Source: UBA10906 sp049296695
GTDB taxonomy: Bacteria > Pseudomonadota > Gammaproteobacteria > Methylococcales > Methylomonadaceae
Reading direction: 5' to 3'
NCBI GenBank assembly: GCA_049296695.1
Contig: JBAQSX010000041.1
Coordinates: 1 to 12,228 of the forward strand
DNA: 12,228 nucleotides
The translations under genes and the position numbers were made by a program. How positions within the stretch are numbered: the first letter of the stretch is position 1; each line of letters opens with the position of its first letter. The notes beneath the pieces were generated by a model. The model did no database searches and was not told the DNA's origin. It was given only the letters and a program-made list of their open reading frames with translations. Positions 1 to 6,596 of this stretch are shown here, one piece after another.

Positions 1-36
1 ATTCGCCTATTAACCTATAAGGCGAATGAATTCGCC
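1..36. repeat. Fragment of a dispersed GGCGAAT hairpin repeat, cut by the window edge
   Basis: Three alternating copies of a 7-bp unit are visible: ATTCGCC at 1-7, GGCGAAT at 21-27 and ATTCGCC at 30-36. Positions 1-8 pair with 20-27 (8 bp, 11-nt loop), or 21-26 pair with 31-36 (6 bp, TGAA loop), so two exclusive hairpins are possible. It lies downstream of the 3' end of ffh and probably continues to the left. It looks like a palindromic intergenic repeat rather than part of a gene. Any role in ffh mRNA 3'-end formation is inference. Confidence 0.45.
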
Positions 37-53
37 CCTACTTAAACGAACCA

Positions 54-71
54 GCATTATAAAAATAATGC
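54..71 (-). terminator. Weak AT-rich hairpin just after ffh
   Basis: GCATTAT (54-60) and ATAATGC (65-71) form a 7-bp stem with a 4-nt loop, 6 nt beyond the ffh stop codon. There is no clear T-run after the stem on the minus strand, so intrinsic termination here is doubtful. It may only protect the mRNA end. Confidence 0.25.
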
Positions 72-77
72 CTTAAA

Positions 78-1439
78 TTAACGTTTACTCAACGCCCCGC
101 GCACACCGTTTTTCATGCCGCGCATCATGTTTGCCATATTGCCGCCTTTGAGTTTTTTCATCATTTTTTGCATCATCAAAAACTGTTTAAGCATACGATT
201 CACGTCATGCAGTTCTTGACCACAACCTGCGGCAATACGTTTTTTGCGGTTGCCTTTGATTAAATCAGGGTATAAGCGTTCTTGCTTAGTCATGGAATTA
301 ATAATCGCAATCTGCCGCGCCAGCATGTTGTCATTCATCTTGTCTTTCATTTCTTGCGGCACGGCGTTCATACCGGGTAATTTATCCATCATCGATGCCA
401 TACCGCCCATGTCTTCCATTTGTTGCAATTGCTCACGGAAGTCATTGAAGTCAAAACTTTTGCCTTTTTGAATTTTGGTAACTAATTTTTGGGCTTTGTC
501 TTTATCCACTTTTTGTTCGATTTCTTCAATCAAACTGAGCATATCGCCCATGCCCAAAATCCGCGAAGCCATACGGTCGGGATAGAACGGTTCTAAAGCA
601 TCGGCTTTTTCGCCCATACCGATAAATTTAATCGGTTTGCCTGTAATATGACGAATCGATAACGCCGCCCCGCCACGCGCATCACCATCGGCTTTGGTTA
701 AAATCACCCCCGTCAACGGTAAAGCCGTATTAAAGGCTTTGGCAGTCACCGCCGCGTCTTGCCCTGTCATGCTATCAACCACAAATAAGGTTTCTATCGG
801 TTTAATAGCGGCATGAATGGCTTTAATTTCGCTCATCATTTCATCATCGATATGCAAACGACCCGCAGTATCGACAATCAACACATCTAAAAACTGTTTT
901 TTAGCGGCATCAATGGCGGCATTGACAATATCGACAGGTTTTTGCGAAAGGTCACTTTCAAAAAACACCAAGTCCAAATCATTCGCTAACACTTGCAATT
1001 GCTTAATCGCCGCTGGGCGATACACGTCAGCACTGACTACGCCGACTTTTTTCTTTTGATTGAGTTGCAACCAACGACCCAATTTTGCCACGGTGGTGGT
1101 TTTACCCGCCCCTTGCAAACCCGCCATTAACACCACCGCAGGCGGCTGGGCTTTTAAGTTTAAGGTTTCATTCGCCTCACCCATCACCTTCACTAATTCA
1201 AGGCGAATCAATTTAATCATTGATTGGCCCGGTGACAGACTAGTTTGTACTTCTTTGCCTAACGCGCCTTTTTTAACTTTGGCTAAAAAGTCATTGACGA
1301 CAGTGACAGCCACGTCGGCTTCTAACAAAGCCATACGCACTTCACGCAAGGTTTCGCGGACATTGCCCTCAGTTAAACGTCCCTGACCGCGAATTTTTTT
1401 CAGCGTACCACTTAATTTATCGGTTAAATTATCAAACAT
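78..1439 (-). CDS. ffh: Signal recognition particle protein Ffh (SRP54), GTPase
   Basis: Ffh binds 4.5S RNA and hydrophobic signal sequences emerging from the ribosome, and delivers the nascent chain to FtsY at the inner membrane. The 453-residue product has the usual family length and order. The N-domain helical bundle covers about 1-95. The G domain has P-loop GLQGAGKT (107-114), DVYRPAA (138-144), DTAGR (190-194), TKADGDARGG (248-257) and GMGEK (274-278). The Met-rich M domain runs from about 330 to the end. It contains GNRKKRIAAG, the RNA-binding segment, followed by a run of methionines (MMQKMMKKL, MANMMRGM) typical of the signal-sequence groove. The ATG at 1439 gives the conserved MFDNLTDKL start. 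It is divergent from ypjD across about 270 bp. The protein appears intact and this is a core housekeeping gene, so confidence is very high. Confidence 0.98.
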   Translation of the reverse strand: MFDNLTDKLSGTLKKIRGQGRLTEGNVRETLREVRMALLEADVAVTVVNDFLAKVKKGALGKEVQTSLSPGQSMIKLIRLELVKVMGEANETLNLKAQPPAVVLMAGLQGAGKTTTVAKLGRWLQLNQKKKVGVVSADVYRPAAIKQLQVLANDLDLVFFESDLSQKPVDIVNAAIDAAKKQFLDVLIVDTAGRLHIDDEMMSEIKAIHAAIKPIETLFVVDSMTGQDAAVTAKAFNTALPLTGVILTKADGDARGGAALSIRHITGKPIKFIGMGEKADALEPFYPDRMASRILGMGDMLSLIEEIEQKVDKDKAQKLVTKIQKGKSFDFNDFREQLQQMEDMGGMASMMDKLPGMNAVPQEMKDKMNDNMLARQIAIINSMTKQERLYPDLIKGNRKKRIAAGCGQELHDVNRMLKQFLMMQKMMKKLKGGNMANMMRGMKNGVRGALSKR

Positions 1440-1601
1440 AGCTAACTCATTATTATAATTAGTAAAAATCTTTGTCCACAGCGCAGTAGCAAGCCCTGCG
1501 TGTATTGCCTATGCTACCATAAGCGGCGGGATTTAGCGTGGCTTGGAAAAAGAAGACTGTTTTAAATGGAACGATGCACAGGCATTGGCTTTCAAGCGCT
1601 A

Positions 1602-1630
1602 TTGAATCACGCAGTTTATATAAATATTAT
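1602..1630 (+). promoter_or_regulatory. Probable sigma-70 promoter of ypjD
   Basis: TTGAAT (1602-1607), a 17-bp spacer and TATTAT (1625-1630) form a good -35/-10 pair on the plus strand. Transcription would start near 1637, leaving a leader of about 75 nt before the ATG at 1712. This is a consensus match only. Confidence 0.4.
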
Positions 1631-1711
1631 TTTAAAAACTTTAAGCCTAACTTCTTTTAACAAAAGCAGTATTATTAAACCTAATTGCCTACTATTCACT
1701 TTATTATCCTT

Positions 1712-2509
1712 ATGAATTCCACCTTTATTGCCCTATTGGCTATTTGCGCTTATTTTGTGAATGTTAGCTGTATCGTGCGCGATATAGTCAAACAAGAAAC
1801 TAGGCCTACCCCTTTACAGTTTGCATGGCTCGCGGTCAGCTCTCATATTGCCTATATTGGCTTATTATGTGCTGAGTATCAAGGTTTTCATTTTAGTTTT
1901 TTTAATACAGGCTCATTAATTGCTGTGGTTGTCAGTTTGTTATTATTAATTGCCGCTTTAAACAAACCTGTGGAAAAACTCGGTATTGCCTTATTTCCTA
2001 TTAGTGCTGTTATGTTGGCATTAACTTTATTCTTTAATGATACCACTGCAATGAGTAATCGTAGCCATAATTGGGCAATGAATTTACATATACTCAGCTC
2101 CATTATTGCTTTTAGCTTATTAAATATCGCCGCTTTGCAAGCCATATTATTGGCTATTCAAAATCAACAATTAAAAAGTCATCCGCCCAAACGTTTTATT
2201 CAAACGCTACCACCTTTGCAAACGATGGAAACTTTATTGTTTCAAATGATAGCCGCTGGGGTGATTTTTTTAAGTATGGCTTTAATTAGCGGCTTTGTTT
2301 TTATTGAAGATTTATTCGCGCAACATTTAGTCCATAAAACTGTGTTATCGATTATTGCGTGGCTTGTATTTATGGGCTTATTAATTGGACGGCATCGTTA
2401 TGGATGGCGCGGTAAAACCGCAATGAAATGGACGCTAGCAGGTTTTAGTTTATTATTACTAGCGTATTTTGGCAGTAAATTAGTATTAGAATTAATTTTG
2501 CATCGGTAA
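1712..2509 (+). CDS. ypjD: YpjD-like inner-membrane protein of the CcmC/CcsA/HemX (cytochrome c assembly) family
   Basis: The 265-residue product is strongly hydrophobic, with about eight membrane segments (roughly 3-22, 35-53, 66-83, 90-108, 123-149, 176-198, 209-227 and 239-261). It matches my recollection of E. coli YpjD along its length, most clearly at HKTVLSIIAWLVF, GWRG and the closing LLLAYFGSKLV. His45, His126 and His208 sit in or next to membrane segments and could be the conserved family histidines. The family handles or exposes haem during cytochrome c maturation, but YpjD itself has no settled function, so a haem role is inference. The divergent pairing with ffh supports the name. 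I chose the ATG at 1712. An in-frame TTG at 1685 would add nine residues, but neither start has a clear Shine-Dalgarno. Confidence 0.88.
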   Translation: MNSTFIALLAICAYFVNVSCIVRDIVKQETRPTPLQFAWLAVSSHIAYIGLLCAEYQGFHFSFFNTGSLIAVVVSLLLLIAALNKPVEKLGIALFPISAVMLALTLFFNDTTAMSNRSHNWAMNLHILSSIIAFSLLNIAALQAILLAIQNQQLKSHPPKRFIQTLPPLQTMETLLFQMIAAGVIFLSMALISGFVFIEDLFAQHLVHKTVLSIIAWLVFMGLLIGRHRYGWRGKTAMKWTLAGFSLLLLAYFGSKLVLELILHR

Positions 2510-2593
2510 TTATCTGAATCAGGATTTTCAAGATTATAAGATTCACAGGATTTATCCTGAAAATTCTATAATTCTGTAAATCCTGATGCTGAC
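2509..2593 (+). repeat. Dispersed AATCAGGATT hairpin repeat, copy 1
   Basis: Starts with ATTATCTGAATCAGGATT, a string shared with copies at 10870 and 12062, and overlaps the last base of the ypjD stop codon. Outer arms ATCAGGATTT (2518-2527) and AAATCCTGAT (2578-2587) pair over 10 bp. An inner hairpin CAGGAT-TT-ATCCTG lies at 2546-2559. It fills the gap between the convergent ypjD and HPt genes, so it may end or stabilise transcripts. There is no T-run typical of an intrinsic terminator. Confidence 0.75.
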
Positions 2594-2599
2594 TATTGC

Positions 2600-2941
2600 C
2601 TAACTATGCGTAACAGATTGTTTGAGTATTTGTAATTCACGCTCAATTAGTTCACGGCTAGCGGCATCGATAGCTAAGGGACTATTAAGACATTGTTGCA
2701 AGGTGCATTCGAGTTGGTGCGCGATGTCACCTGTGTATTTTTGTCCAAACGTGCCAGCCGATCCCGCTAAGCTATGCACAGCACGATACAACTCCGTGGC
2801 TTCTGGGCTAGTGCCTGTGTCTTGGCATTTCACGATGTGCCAGAGTGCCTCTATGGCGCGAACTCTATCAAACAAGGAAGCTAAAAAAGCTTTGTGTAAG
2901 TTTTGCAGACGTTCATTGATTTCATGAGAATCATTAAACAT
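2600..2941 (-). CDS. HPt (histidine phosphotransfer) domain protein
   Basis: The 113-residue product is a stand-alone HPt module. Its core motif AVHSLAGSAGTFG (54-66) places the phospho-accepting His at residue 56, within the expected four-helix-bundle pattern. HPt proteins relay phosphate between the REC domain of a hybrid kinase and a final response regulator. I chose the ATG at 2941. Extending further upstream in frame to 3004 would run deep into the preceding regulator gene without adding family-like sequence. This ATG overlaps the end of the response regulator gene by 8 bp (its stop is at 2934-2936), so translation is probably coupled. It is the last gene of the hybrid kinase-regulator-HPt set. 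Confidence 0.88.
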   Translation of the reverse strand: MFNDSHEINERLQNLHKAFLASLFDRVRAIEALWHIVKCQDTGTSPEATELYRAVHSLAGSAGTFGQKYTGDIAHQLECTLQQCLNSPLAIDAASRELIERELQILKQSVTHS

Positions 2942-3320
2942 GGCGCGTTTCCCAGATTTCACGCAACTGCGTGGCAAGTAACATGGGGTCAAAGGGTTTT
3001 GCAATGACTTCTAATGCACCTAAGTTGCGTAATGCAGTGACTTCATTAGGTTGCACTTTAGCGGTCATAAATACTACAGGGGTATGGATTAAATGAGGAA
3101 ATTTGCGCAATTTTGCCAAGGTCATAGGTCCGTCCATGCTGGGCATCATCACATCTAATAAAATTAAATCGGGCGCGAAAGCCTCGGCTTTATCAATTGC
3201 CTCTTGTCCGCTACTACAAATCAGTAATGAATAACCACCGACTAATTCCAAGGCGAGTTGCGCCACTTCGCGGATGTCGGCCTCATCTTCAACATACATA
3301 ATTTTATTTAATGGCATCAT
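2934..3320 (-). CDS. Single-domain response regulator (REC only)
   Basis: The 128 residues make one CheY-like receiver with no output domain. The acidic pocket is E11-D12, the phospho-accepting Asp is D56 (in LILLDVMMPSMDG), the switch Thr is T86 (MTAK) and the conserved Lys is K108 (KPF). All key residues are present, so it should be phosphorylatable. It overlaps the 3' end of the hybrid kinase by 17 bp and the HPt start by 8 bp, a tight arrangement that suggests one transcript and one phosphorelay. With no DNA-binding domain it should act through protein contacts, as CheY does, or as a phosphate intermediate or sink. Starts at M1, M2 or M8 are possible. No strong Shine-Dalgarno separates them. 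Confidence 0.93.
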   Translation of the reverse strand: MMPLNKIMYVEDEADIREVAQLALELVGGYSLLICSSGQEAIDKAEAFAPDLILLDVMMPSMDGPMTLAKLRKFPHLIHTPVVFMTAKVQPNEVTALRNLGALEVIAKPFDPMLLATQLREIWETRHV

Positions 3321-6024
3321 AGGGTTGTATCTTCATTGTCTGATTAGCATTTAAAACACGACGAATCGTTGCGAGTAATTGTTCATTATCGGTAGTTGAT
3401 TTAACCAAAACGGCGGCGACTTGTTGATTAAAAGCATCGCTAATATCGTGACCTGAAAAAACGACTACTTGGCAATGGTCTCCAATGTTGTTTAATAATT
3501 CCATACCTGAGCCATCGGGCAAAGATAAATCTAAAATGACCAAATCGACTGTATAGCGATTAAAAAAAGCGCGTGCCTGAGCAAGTGTGCGCACAGCATG
3601 ACAATCAATATTGGATTCACTAAAAATACCTTGTACCAATTGAATAATATCTAAATCATCTTCTACATGTAATACCTTAGCGCGCTGATTATTATGTAAA
3701 GCCAAACGCAGTGCGTGATGTAATTGATCGCGAGTGACTACTAAACGTTGCAAAGCATCGGTATTGAGTGACGCTGGTGGTGGCGCATCGACTTGGCTAA
3801 AGGAAGTAATAATAATATTTAATTCTTCAGTATTGGGTAGGCTACGCAATTCATGAATAAACGTTAAACAATCAGCTTCGGGCAAAGATAAGTCCAAAAC
3901 CATTAAGGCATATTTTTTGGCATTTAATAAAACTTTTGCCTGCGCTACGCTATGACTGACATCATATAAAAAATTTTCTTGGCGCAACTGCTCAACTAAA
4001 GCACAGTTCATATCAGCGTTATCTTGACACAGTAACAAACAGTGCGTGGTCAACGGGCTGGGTTCAACAGCTTTAGTAAGTACCAGTTTGGGCAAACTAA
4101 AGAAAAAAGTAGTCCCCGCGCCTTCGGTACTATCAAAACCAATCGTGCCTTGATGACGTTCAATAATGACTTTGGTAATACTCAAACCCAAACCAGAACC
4201 GCCTTTTTGACGATTATCACTGCTATCAGCTTGCGCAAAACGCCCAAAAATCCGCGATCTAAAGCTTTCAGGAATGCCCGCACCATAATCTTGTATAGCG
4301 ACTTGATAACTTTCTTCTTGGCAGCTAATACTAATGTCTACCCTACCGCCCTGATGCGAAAATTTAATCGCGTTTGATAATAAATTGGACAGTACCTGCA
4401 TTAAGCGATTTTCATCGGCATGCACCCAAGCTTGCTCTGCAAAGGGATGTAAATGCAAACGCACTCGATAACCATCGCTATAACCTTGATTAGCCTCCAA
4501 GGCTTGGCGCACAATTTGGGCTAAATCGACAGTAGCAAACGTAAACGCCATATTCTCAGATTCAATTTTTTCTAAATCAAGCAAATCATTAATCAACAAA
4601 GTCAAACGTTCGCTGTTACGGTTTGCCATCGTCAACATGGGAAGGGCTTTTTCAGGAATTTGACCTAACGCCCCACCCAATACCAAGCCTAACGCGCCAC
4701 GAATTGAGGTCAATGGGGTGCGTAATTCATGGCTAACAGTAGACACAAATTGATTTTTCATACGCTCCACAGCTTTACGTTCACTAATGTCGCGCACAAT
4801 TGCTAATAAACGCGGTCTGTTTTCAGTTTGTTTTAGCACCTGAAAAGTTACTTCCACAGGAATATCGTGTCCTTCTTTATGACGATGTATTGTTTCCAAG
4901 GTTAATGACAATTTTTCATCACTTTGCAAAGAATTAATTAATTGCTGATAACGTTCTCTATCAAATTCAGGACTGATAACCATTATCTCTAGGATTAATA
5001 ATTCCTCAGCACTATAACCGACTTGTTGACGCATTCCTTCATTACTATAAGTAAAACGCAAGGTATCGGTTCTGCACATAAACACACAATCCACAGTATG
5101 ATCTAACACATATTTAAATTCTTCTAAAGCCAATTGCATTTTTCTCTGCTCGGCAATATCTCTGGCAATACCCACAAAATGCCGTTGACCATTACTTTCC
5201 ATTTCACCTACGGTTAAATTCATCGGAAAAGTTTCGCCATTTTTACGCAGACCAACCACTTCACGCCCAATACCAATAATTTTTGCTTGCTGAGTTTTTA
5301 AATAATTACTCAAATAAGCCTCATGCGCACTGTGAAACGGATTAGGCATTAATAAATTCACATTATGCCCCAATAGTTCTTTGGTCGTATAACCAAAAAC
5401 AGATAAGGCGGATTTATTAACCGTTTGAATAATACCATGCTCATCAATAGTTAAAATACCATCCTTAATAGTATTGAGTATTGCACTTAGATACTTCTTT
5501 TGATCCCGAAATTGTTGAGTTAATTGCTTGCGCTGAATTTTTTTAAACTCATCTTTAATACAATGTGCTAAATCTTCCAATATTGCCAAATCATCAACAT
5601 TTAAAATGCGTGGCTGATAATCGATAAGGCATAGATTACCAATTTTTTGTTTAGCCAACATAATGGGCGCAGAAGCATAAAAACGAATAGGTCGATTATC
5701 AAAAACACAAGGATGATCGCAGTAACAATTATTCACGAAGGTATTTGGAATATATAATAATTCAGCATCGTTACGCATAGCCGCATCACAAGAAGAGCGT
5801 TTACTCGAAATCACTAAACCTTCTAAATTAAGTCCTTGATAGGATTTAAGCCACAATTGCTCTTCATCCAATAAACACAGCAAAGCAATAGGCATATTAA
5901 AACTGTGTTTAGCAATACGCGTGAAACGATCAAAACGTTCTTCGGGGGAGGTATCAATAACAACATTACCGTCTCTTAGGGGGATATGTAAGTTATGATT
6001 TGAATTTATTATCGACATAGTCAT
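3304..6024 (-). CDS. Hybrid sensor histidine kinase GAF-PAS-PAS-HisKA-HATPase-REC-REC, with a FixL-like first PAS
   Basis: The 906-residue product (counted from the ATG at 6024) is a cytoplasmic multi-input kinase; no membrane segment is visible. A GAF domain covers about 20-160 (SSCDAAM, then RFYASAPI and GNLCLID). PAS1 (about 178-293) contains MPNPF, AHEAYL, IIGIGREV and FPMNLTVGEM, closely like the FixL haem-PAS, with His234 and Arg254 at the haem-ligand and ligand-gating positions. PAS2 is about 303-416. The HisKA H-box SHELRTPLTS gives the phospho-His at 432. The HATPase N-box has N551, followed by DYGAGIP and GGSGLGL. REC1 (about 657-772) has Asp711 but lacks one pocket acid and the conserved Lys. 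REC2 (about 782-892) is canonical with E788, D789, D790, D832, S857 and K875. A TTG at 6048 would add eight residues. ATG at 6024 or 6018 is more likely, but the Shine-Dalgarno is weak. Confidence 0.92.
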   Translation of the reverse strand: MTMSIINSNHNLHIPLRDGNVVIDTSPEERFDRFTRIAKHSFNMPIALLCLLDEEQLWLKSYQGLNLEGLVISSKRSSCDAAMRNDAELLYIPNTFVNNCYCDHPCVFDNRPIRFYASAPIMLAKQKIGNLCLIDYQPRILNVDDLAILEDLAHCIKDEFKKIQRKQLTQQFRDQKKYLSAILNTIKDGILTIDEHGIIQTVNKSALSVFGYTTKELLGHNVNLLMPNPFHSAHEAYLSNYLKTQQAKIIGIGREVVGLRKNGETFPMNLTVGEMESNGQRHFVGIARDIAEQRKMQLALEEFKYVLDHTVDCVFMCRTDTLRFTYSNEGMRQQVGYSAEELLILEIMVISPEFDRERYQQLINSLQSDEKLSLTLETIHRHKEGHDIPVEVTFQVLKQTENRPRLLAIVRDISERKAVERMKNQFVSTVSHELRTPLTSIRGALGLVLGGALGQIPEKALPMLTMANRNSERLTLLINDLLDLEKIESENMAFTFATVDLAQIVRQALEANQGYSDGYRVRLHLHPFAEQAWVHADENRLMQVLSNLLSNAIKFSHQGGRVDISISCQEESYQVAIQDYGAGIPESFRSRIFGRFAQADSSDNRQKGGSGLGLSITKVIIERHQGTIGFDSTEGAGTTFFFSLPKLVLTKAVEPSPLTTHCLLLCQDNADMNCALVEQLRQENFLYDVSHSVAQAKVLLNAKKYALMVLDLSLPEADCLTFIHELRSLPNTEELNIIITSFSQVDAPPPASLNTDALQRLVVTRDQLHHALRLALHNNQRAKVLHVEDDLDIIQLVQGIFSESNIDCHAVRTLAQARAFFNRYTVDLVILDLSLPDGSGMELLNNIGDHCQVVVFSGHDISDAFNQQVAAVLVKSTTDNEQLLATIRRVLNANQTMKIQPYDAIK

Positions 6025-6067
6025 TTTACTTAACAATTGTAGAGGCAAATCATAGTTTCCCTTAATA

Positions 6068-6195
6068 ACTCAAGTTACGCAAATTTAGTGGAATAGCGTA
6101 TTTAAAACAACGATGGAGTTCAAAACTTGCTTTGTGCTTTATTGTTTTATATTACAAAGCAAGCTTTGGACTCCATTGAACTGCGTAACTTGAGT
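6068..6195. mobile_element. TA-flanked 128-bp hairpin element (MITE-like) upstream of the hybrid kinase
   Basis: Terminal inverted repeats ACTCAAGTTACGCA (6068-6081) and its perfect complement (6182-6195) are each bordered by TA (6066-6067 and 6196-6197). Inside, a second pair of arms, 6113-6135 and 6154-6176, match at 21 of 23 positions, so the element can fold into a long hairpin. It has no ORF. The TA flanks and short length fit a non-autonomous element moved by an IS630/Tc1-like transposase, but no such gene is visible. Its edge lies about 43 bp from the kinase ATG, so it must lie in, or very near, the kinase leader or promoter. Confidence 0.65.
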
Positions 6196-6217
6196 TAATA
6201 ACAAACTGCTGTACAAA

Positions 6218-6234
6218 GGTAAATATAATTTACC
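6218..6234. repeat. Small hairpin in the residual GTPase-kinase spacer
   Basis: GGTAAAT (6218-6224) and ATTTACC (6228-6234) form a 7-bp stem with a 3-nt loop. It lies in 6198-6304, the only part of the GTPase-kinase gap not made of inserted elements. I see no gene or convincing promoter in this stretch. Confidence 0.4.
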
Positions 6235-6304
6235 ACTACACAGTTACGATAATTTCTAATTAATGCTGGTGTCTTAATTAATACTGTTCAACTAAAGTAT
6301 TAAT

Positions 6305-6419
6305 GGTAGTGCATCAAAAAAGTAGGTTAGTTAATATTAAACCTTTCGGAGTTCAAACCTAGGTTTGAACTCCAGCTAAAATGGCGTTTTGTTAAAACCT
6401 ACTCTTTTGAAGCACTACC
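6305..6419. mobile_element. MITE A: 115-bp element with 24-bp terminal inverted repeats and an 8-bp target duplication
   Basis: The left end (6305-6328) and the right end (6396-6419) are inverted repeats matching at 22 of 24 positions and starting GGTAGTGC. Directly outside are identical 8-mers, GTATTAAT at 6297-6304 and 6420-6427, a classic target-site duplication. The element is far too short for a transposase and has no ORF. Its centre is a perfect 26-bp palindrome (6348-6373). The terminal repeats are shared with MITE B next door. The 8-bp duplication and ends starting with GG would suit an ISL3-type transposase acting in trans, but that family assignment is a guess. The duplicated 8-mer contains the TAA that ended the neighbouring GTPase gene before MITE B arrived. 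Confidence 0.9.
6348..6373. repeat. Perfect 26-bp palindrome in the core of MITE A
   Basis: GGAGTTCAAACCT (6348-6360) is followed immediately by its exact reverse complement (6361-6373), with no loop. It can form a cruciform or a strong RNA hairpin. The first ten bases (GGAGTTCAAA) also occur in the inner arm of the element at 6068-6195, at 6116-6125, although the terminal repeats of the two elements are unrelated. Confidence 0.9.
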
Positions 6420-6439
6420 GTATTAATGATTATTTTTAC

Positions 6440-6596
6440 GGTAGTGCTTCAAAAGAGTAGGAACGTCCAACGGCATGGATGCCGAAATCCAGAAACCACG
6501 GATGGTAATTGTTATAAATACATCCCTGTAGCTGGATTCCAGCATCCCTGCTGGAATGACATCGTAGTATTTATCCTACTCTTTTGAGGCACTACC
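6440..6596. mobile_element. MITE B: 157-bp element with the same terminal repeats, inserted in the end of the GTPase gene
   Basis: The ends 6440-6462 and 6574-6596 are inverted repeats matching at 22 of 23 positions (GGTAGTGCTTCAAAAGAG and onward). They are nearly identical to the ends of MITE A. Perfect 8-bp direct repeats ATTTTTAC flank it at 6432-6439 and 6597-6604. The core differs completely from that of MITE A and is built of small hairpins. The right-hand terminal repeat is read in frame by the minus-strand GTPase gene and encodes its final GSASKE and its TAG stop (6576-6578). Only 4 bp (6428-6431) separate the target duplications of the two elements, so this spot has been hit twice. 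Confidence 0.9.
6471..6557. repeat. Multi-hairpin core of MITE B, resembling a GGATTCCAGCATCC-type dispersed repeat
   Basis: CGGCAT-GG-ATGCCG (6471-6484) and ATTCCAGCA-TCCC-TGCTGGAAT (6536-6557) are tight hairpins. Between them ATCCAG (6487-6492) can pair with CTGGAT (6532-6537) and GGATG (6500-6504) with CATCC (6521-6525). The GGATTCCAGCATCC...GGAATGAC pattern resembles intergenic palindromic repeats I recall from several proteobacteria. The core may be a captured repeat rather than native to the element; that is inference. Confidence 0.6.

Noticed and set aside
1452..1478. TGGACA and a perfect TATAAT on the minus strand before ffh
   Set aside because: The spacer is only 15 bp, and the start would leave a leader of about five nucleotides, so I did not call it the ffh promoter.
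1440..1600. A possible small RNA (such as 4.5S RNA) between ffh and ypjD
   Set aside because: Only a weak 5-bp stem (1482-1486 with 1496-1500) is visible; there is no long hairpin or conserved GNAR-type loop.
1685..1711. TTG start nine codons upstream for ypjD
   Set aside because: No ribosome-binding site, and the ATG at 1712 gives the expected short hydrophobic N-terminus of the family.
1888..2145. Minus-strand open frame inside ypjD
   Set aside because: Antisense shadow of a membrane-protein gene; no start signal.
2942..3004. Longer start for the HPt protein
   Set aside because: The extra 21 residues would overlap the response regulator gene by about 70 bp and do not look like an HPt extension.
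4042..4377. Plus-strand open frame inside the hybrid kinase
   Set aside because: It is antisense to the HATPase region, with a composition driven by the real gene.
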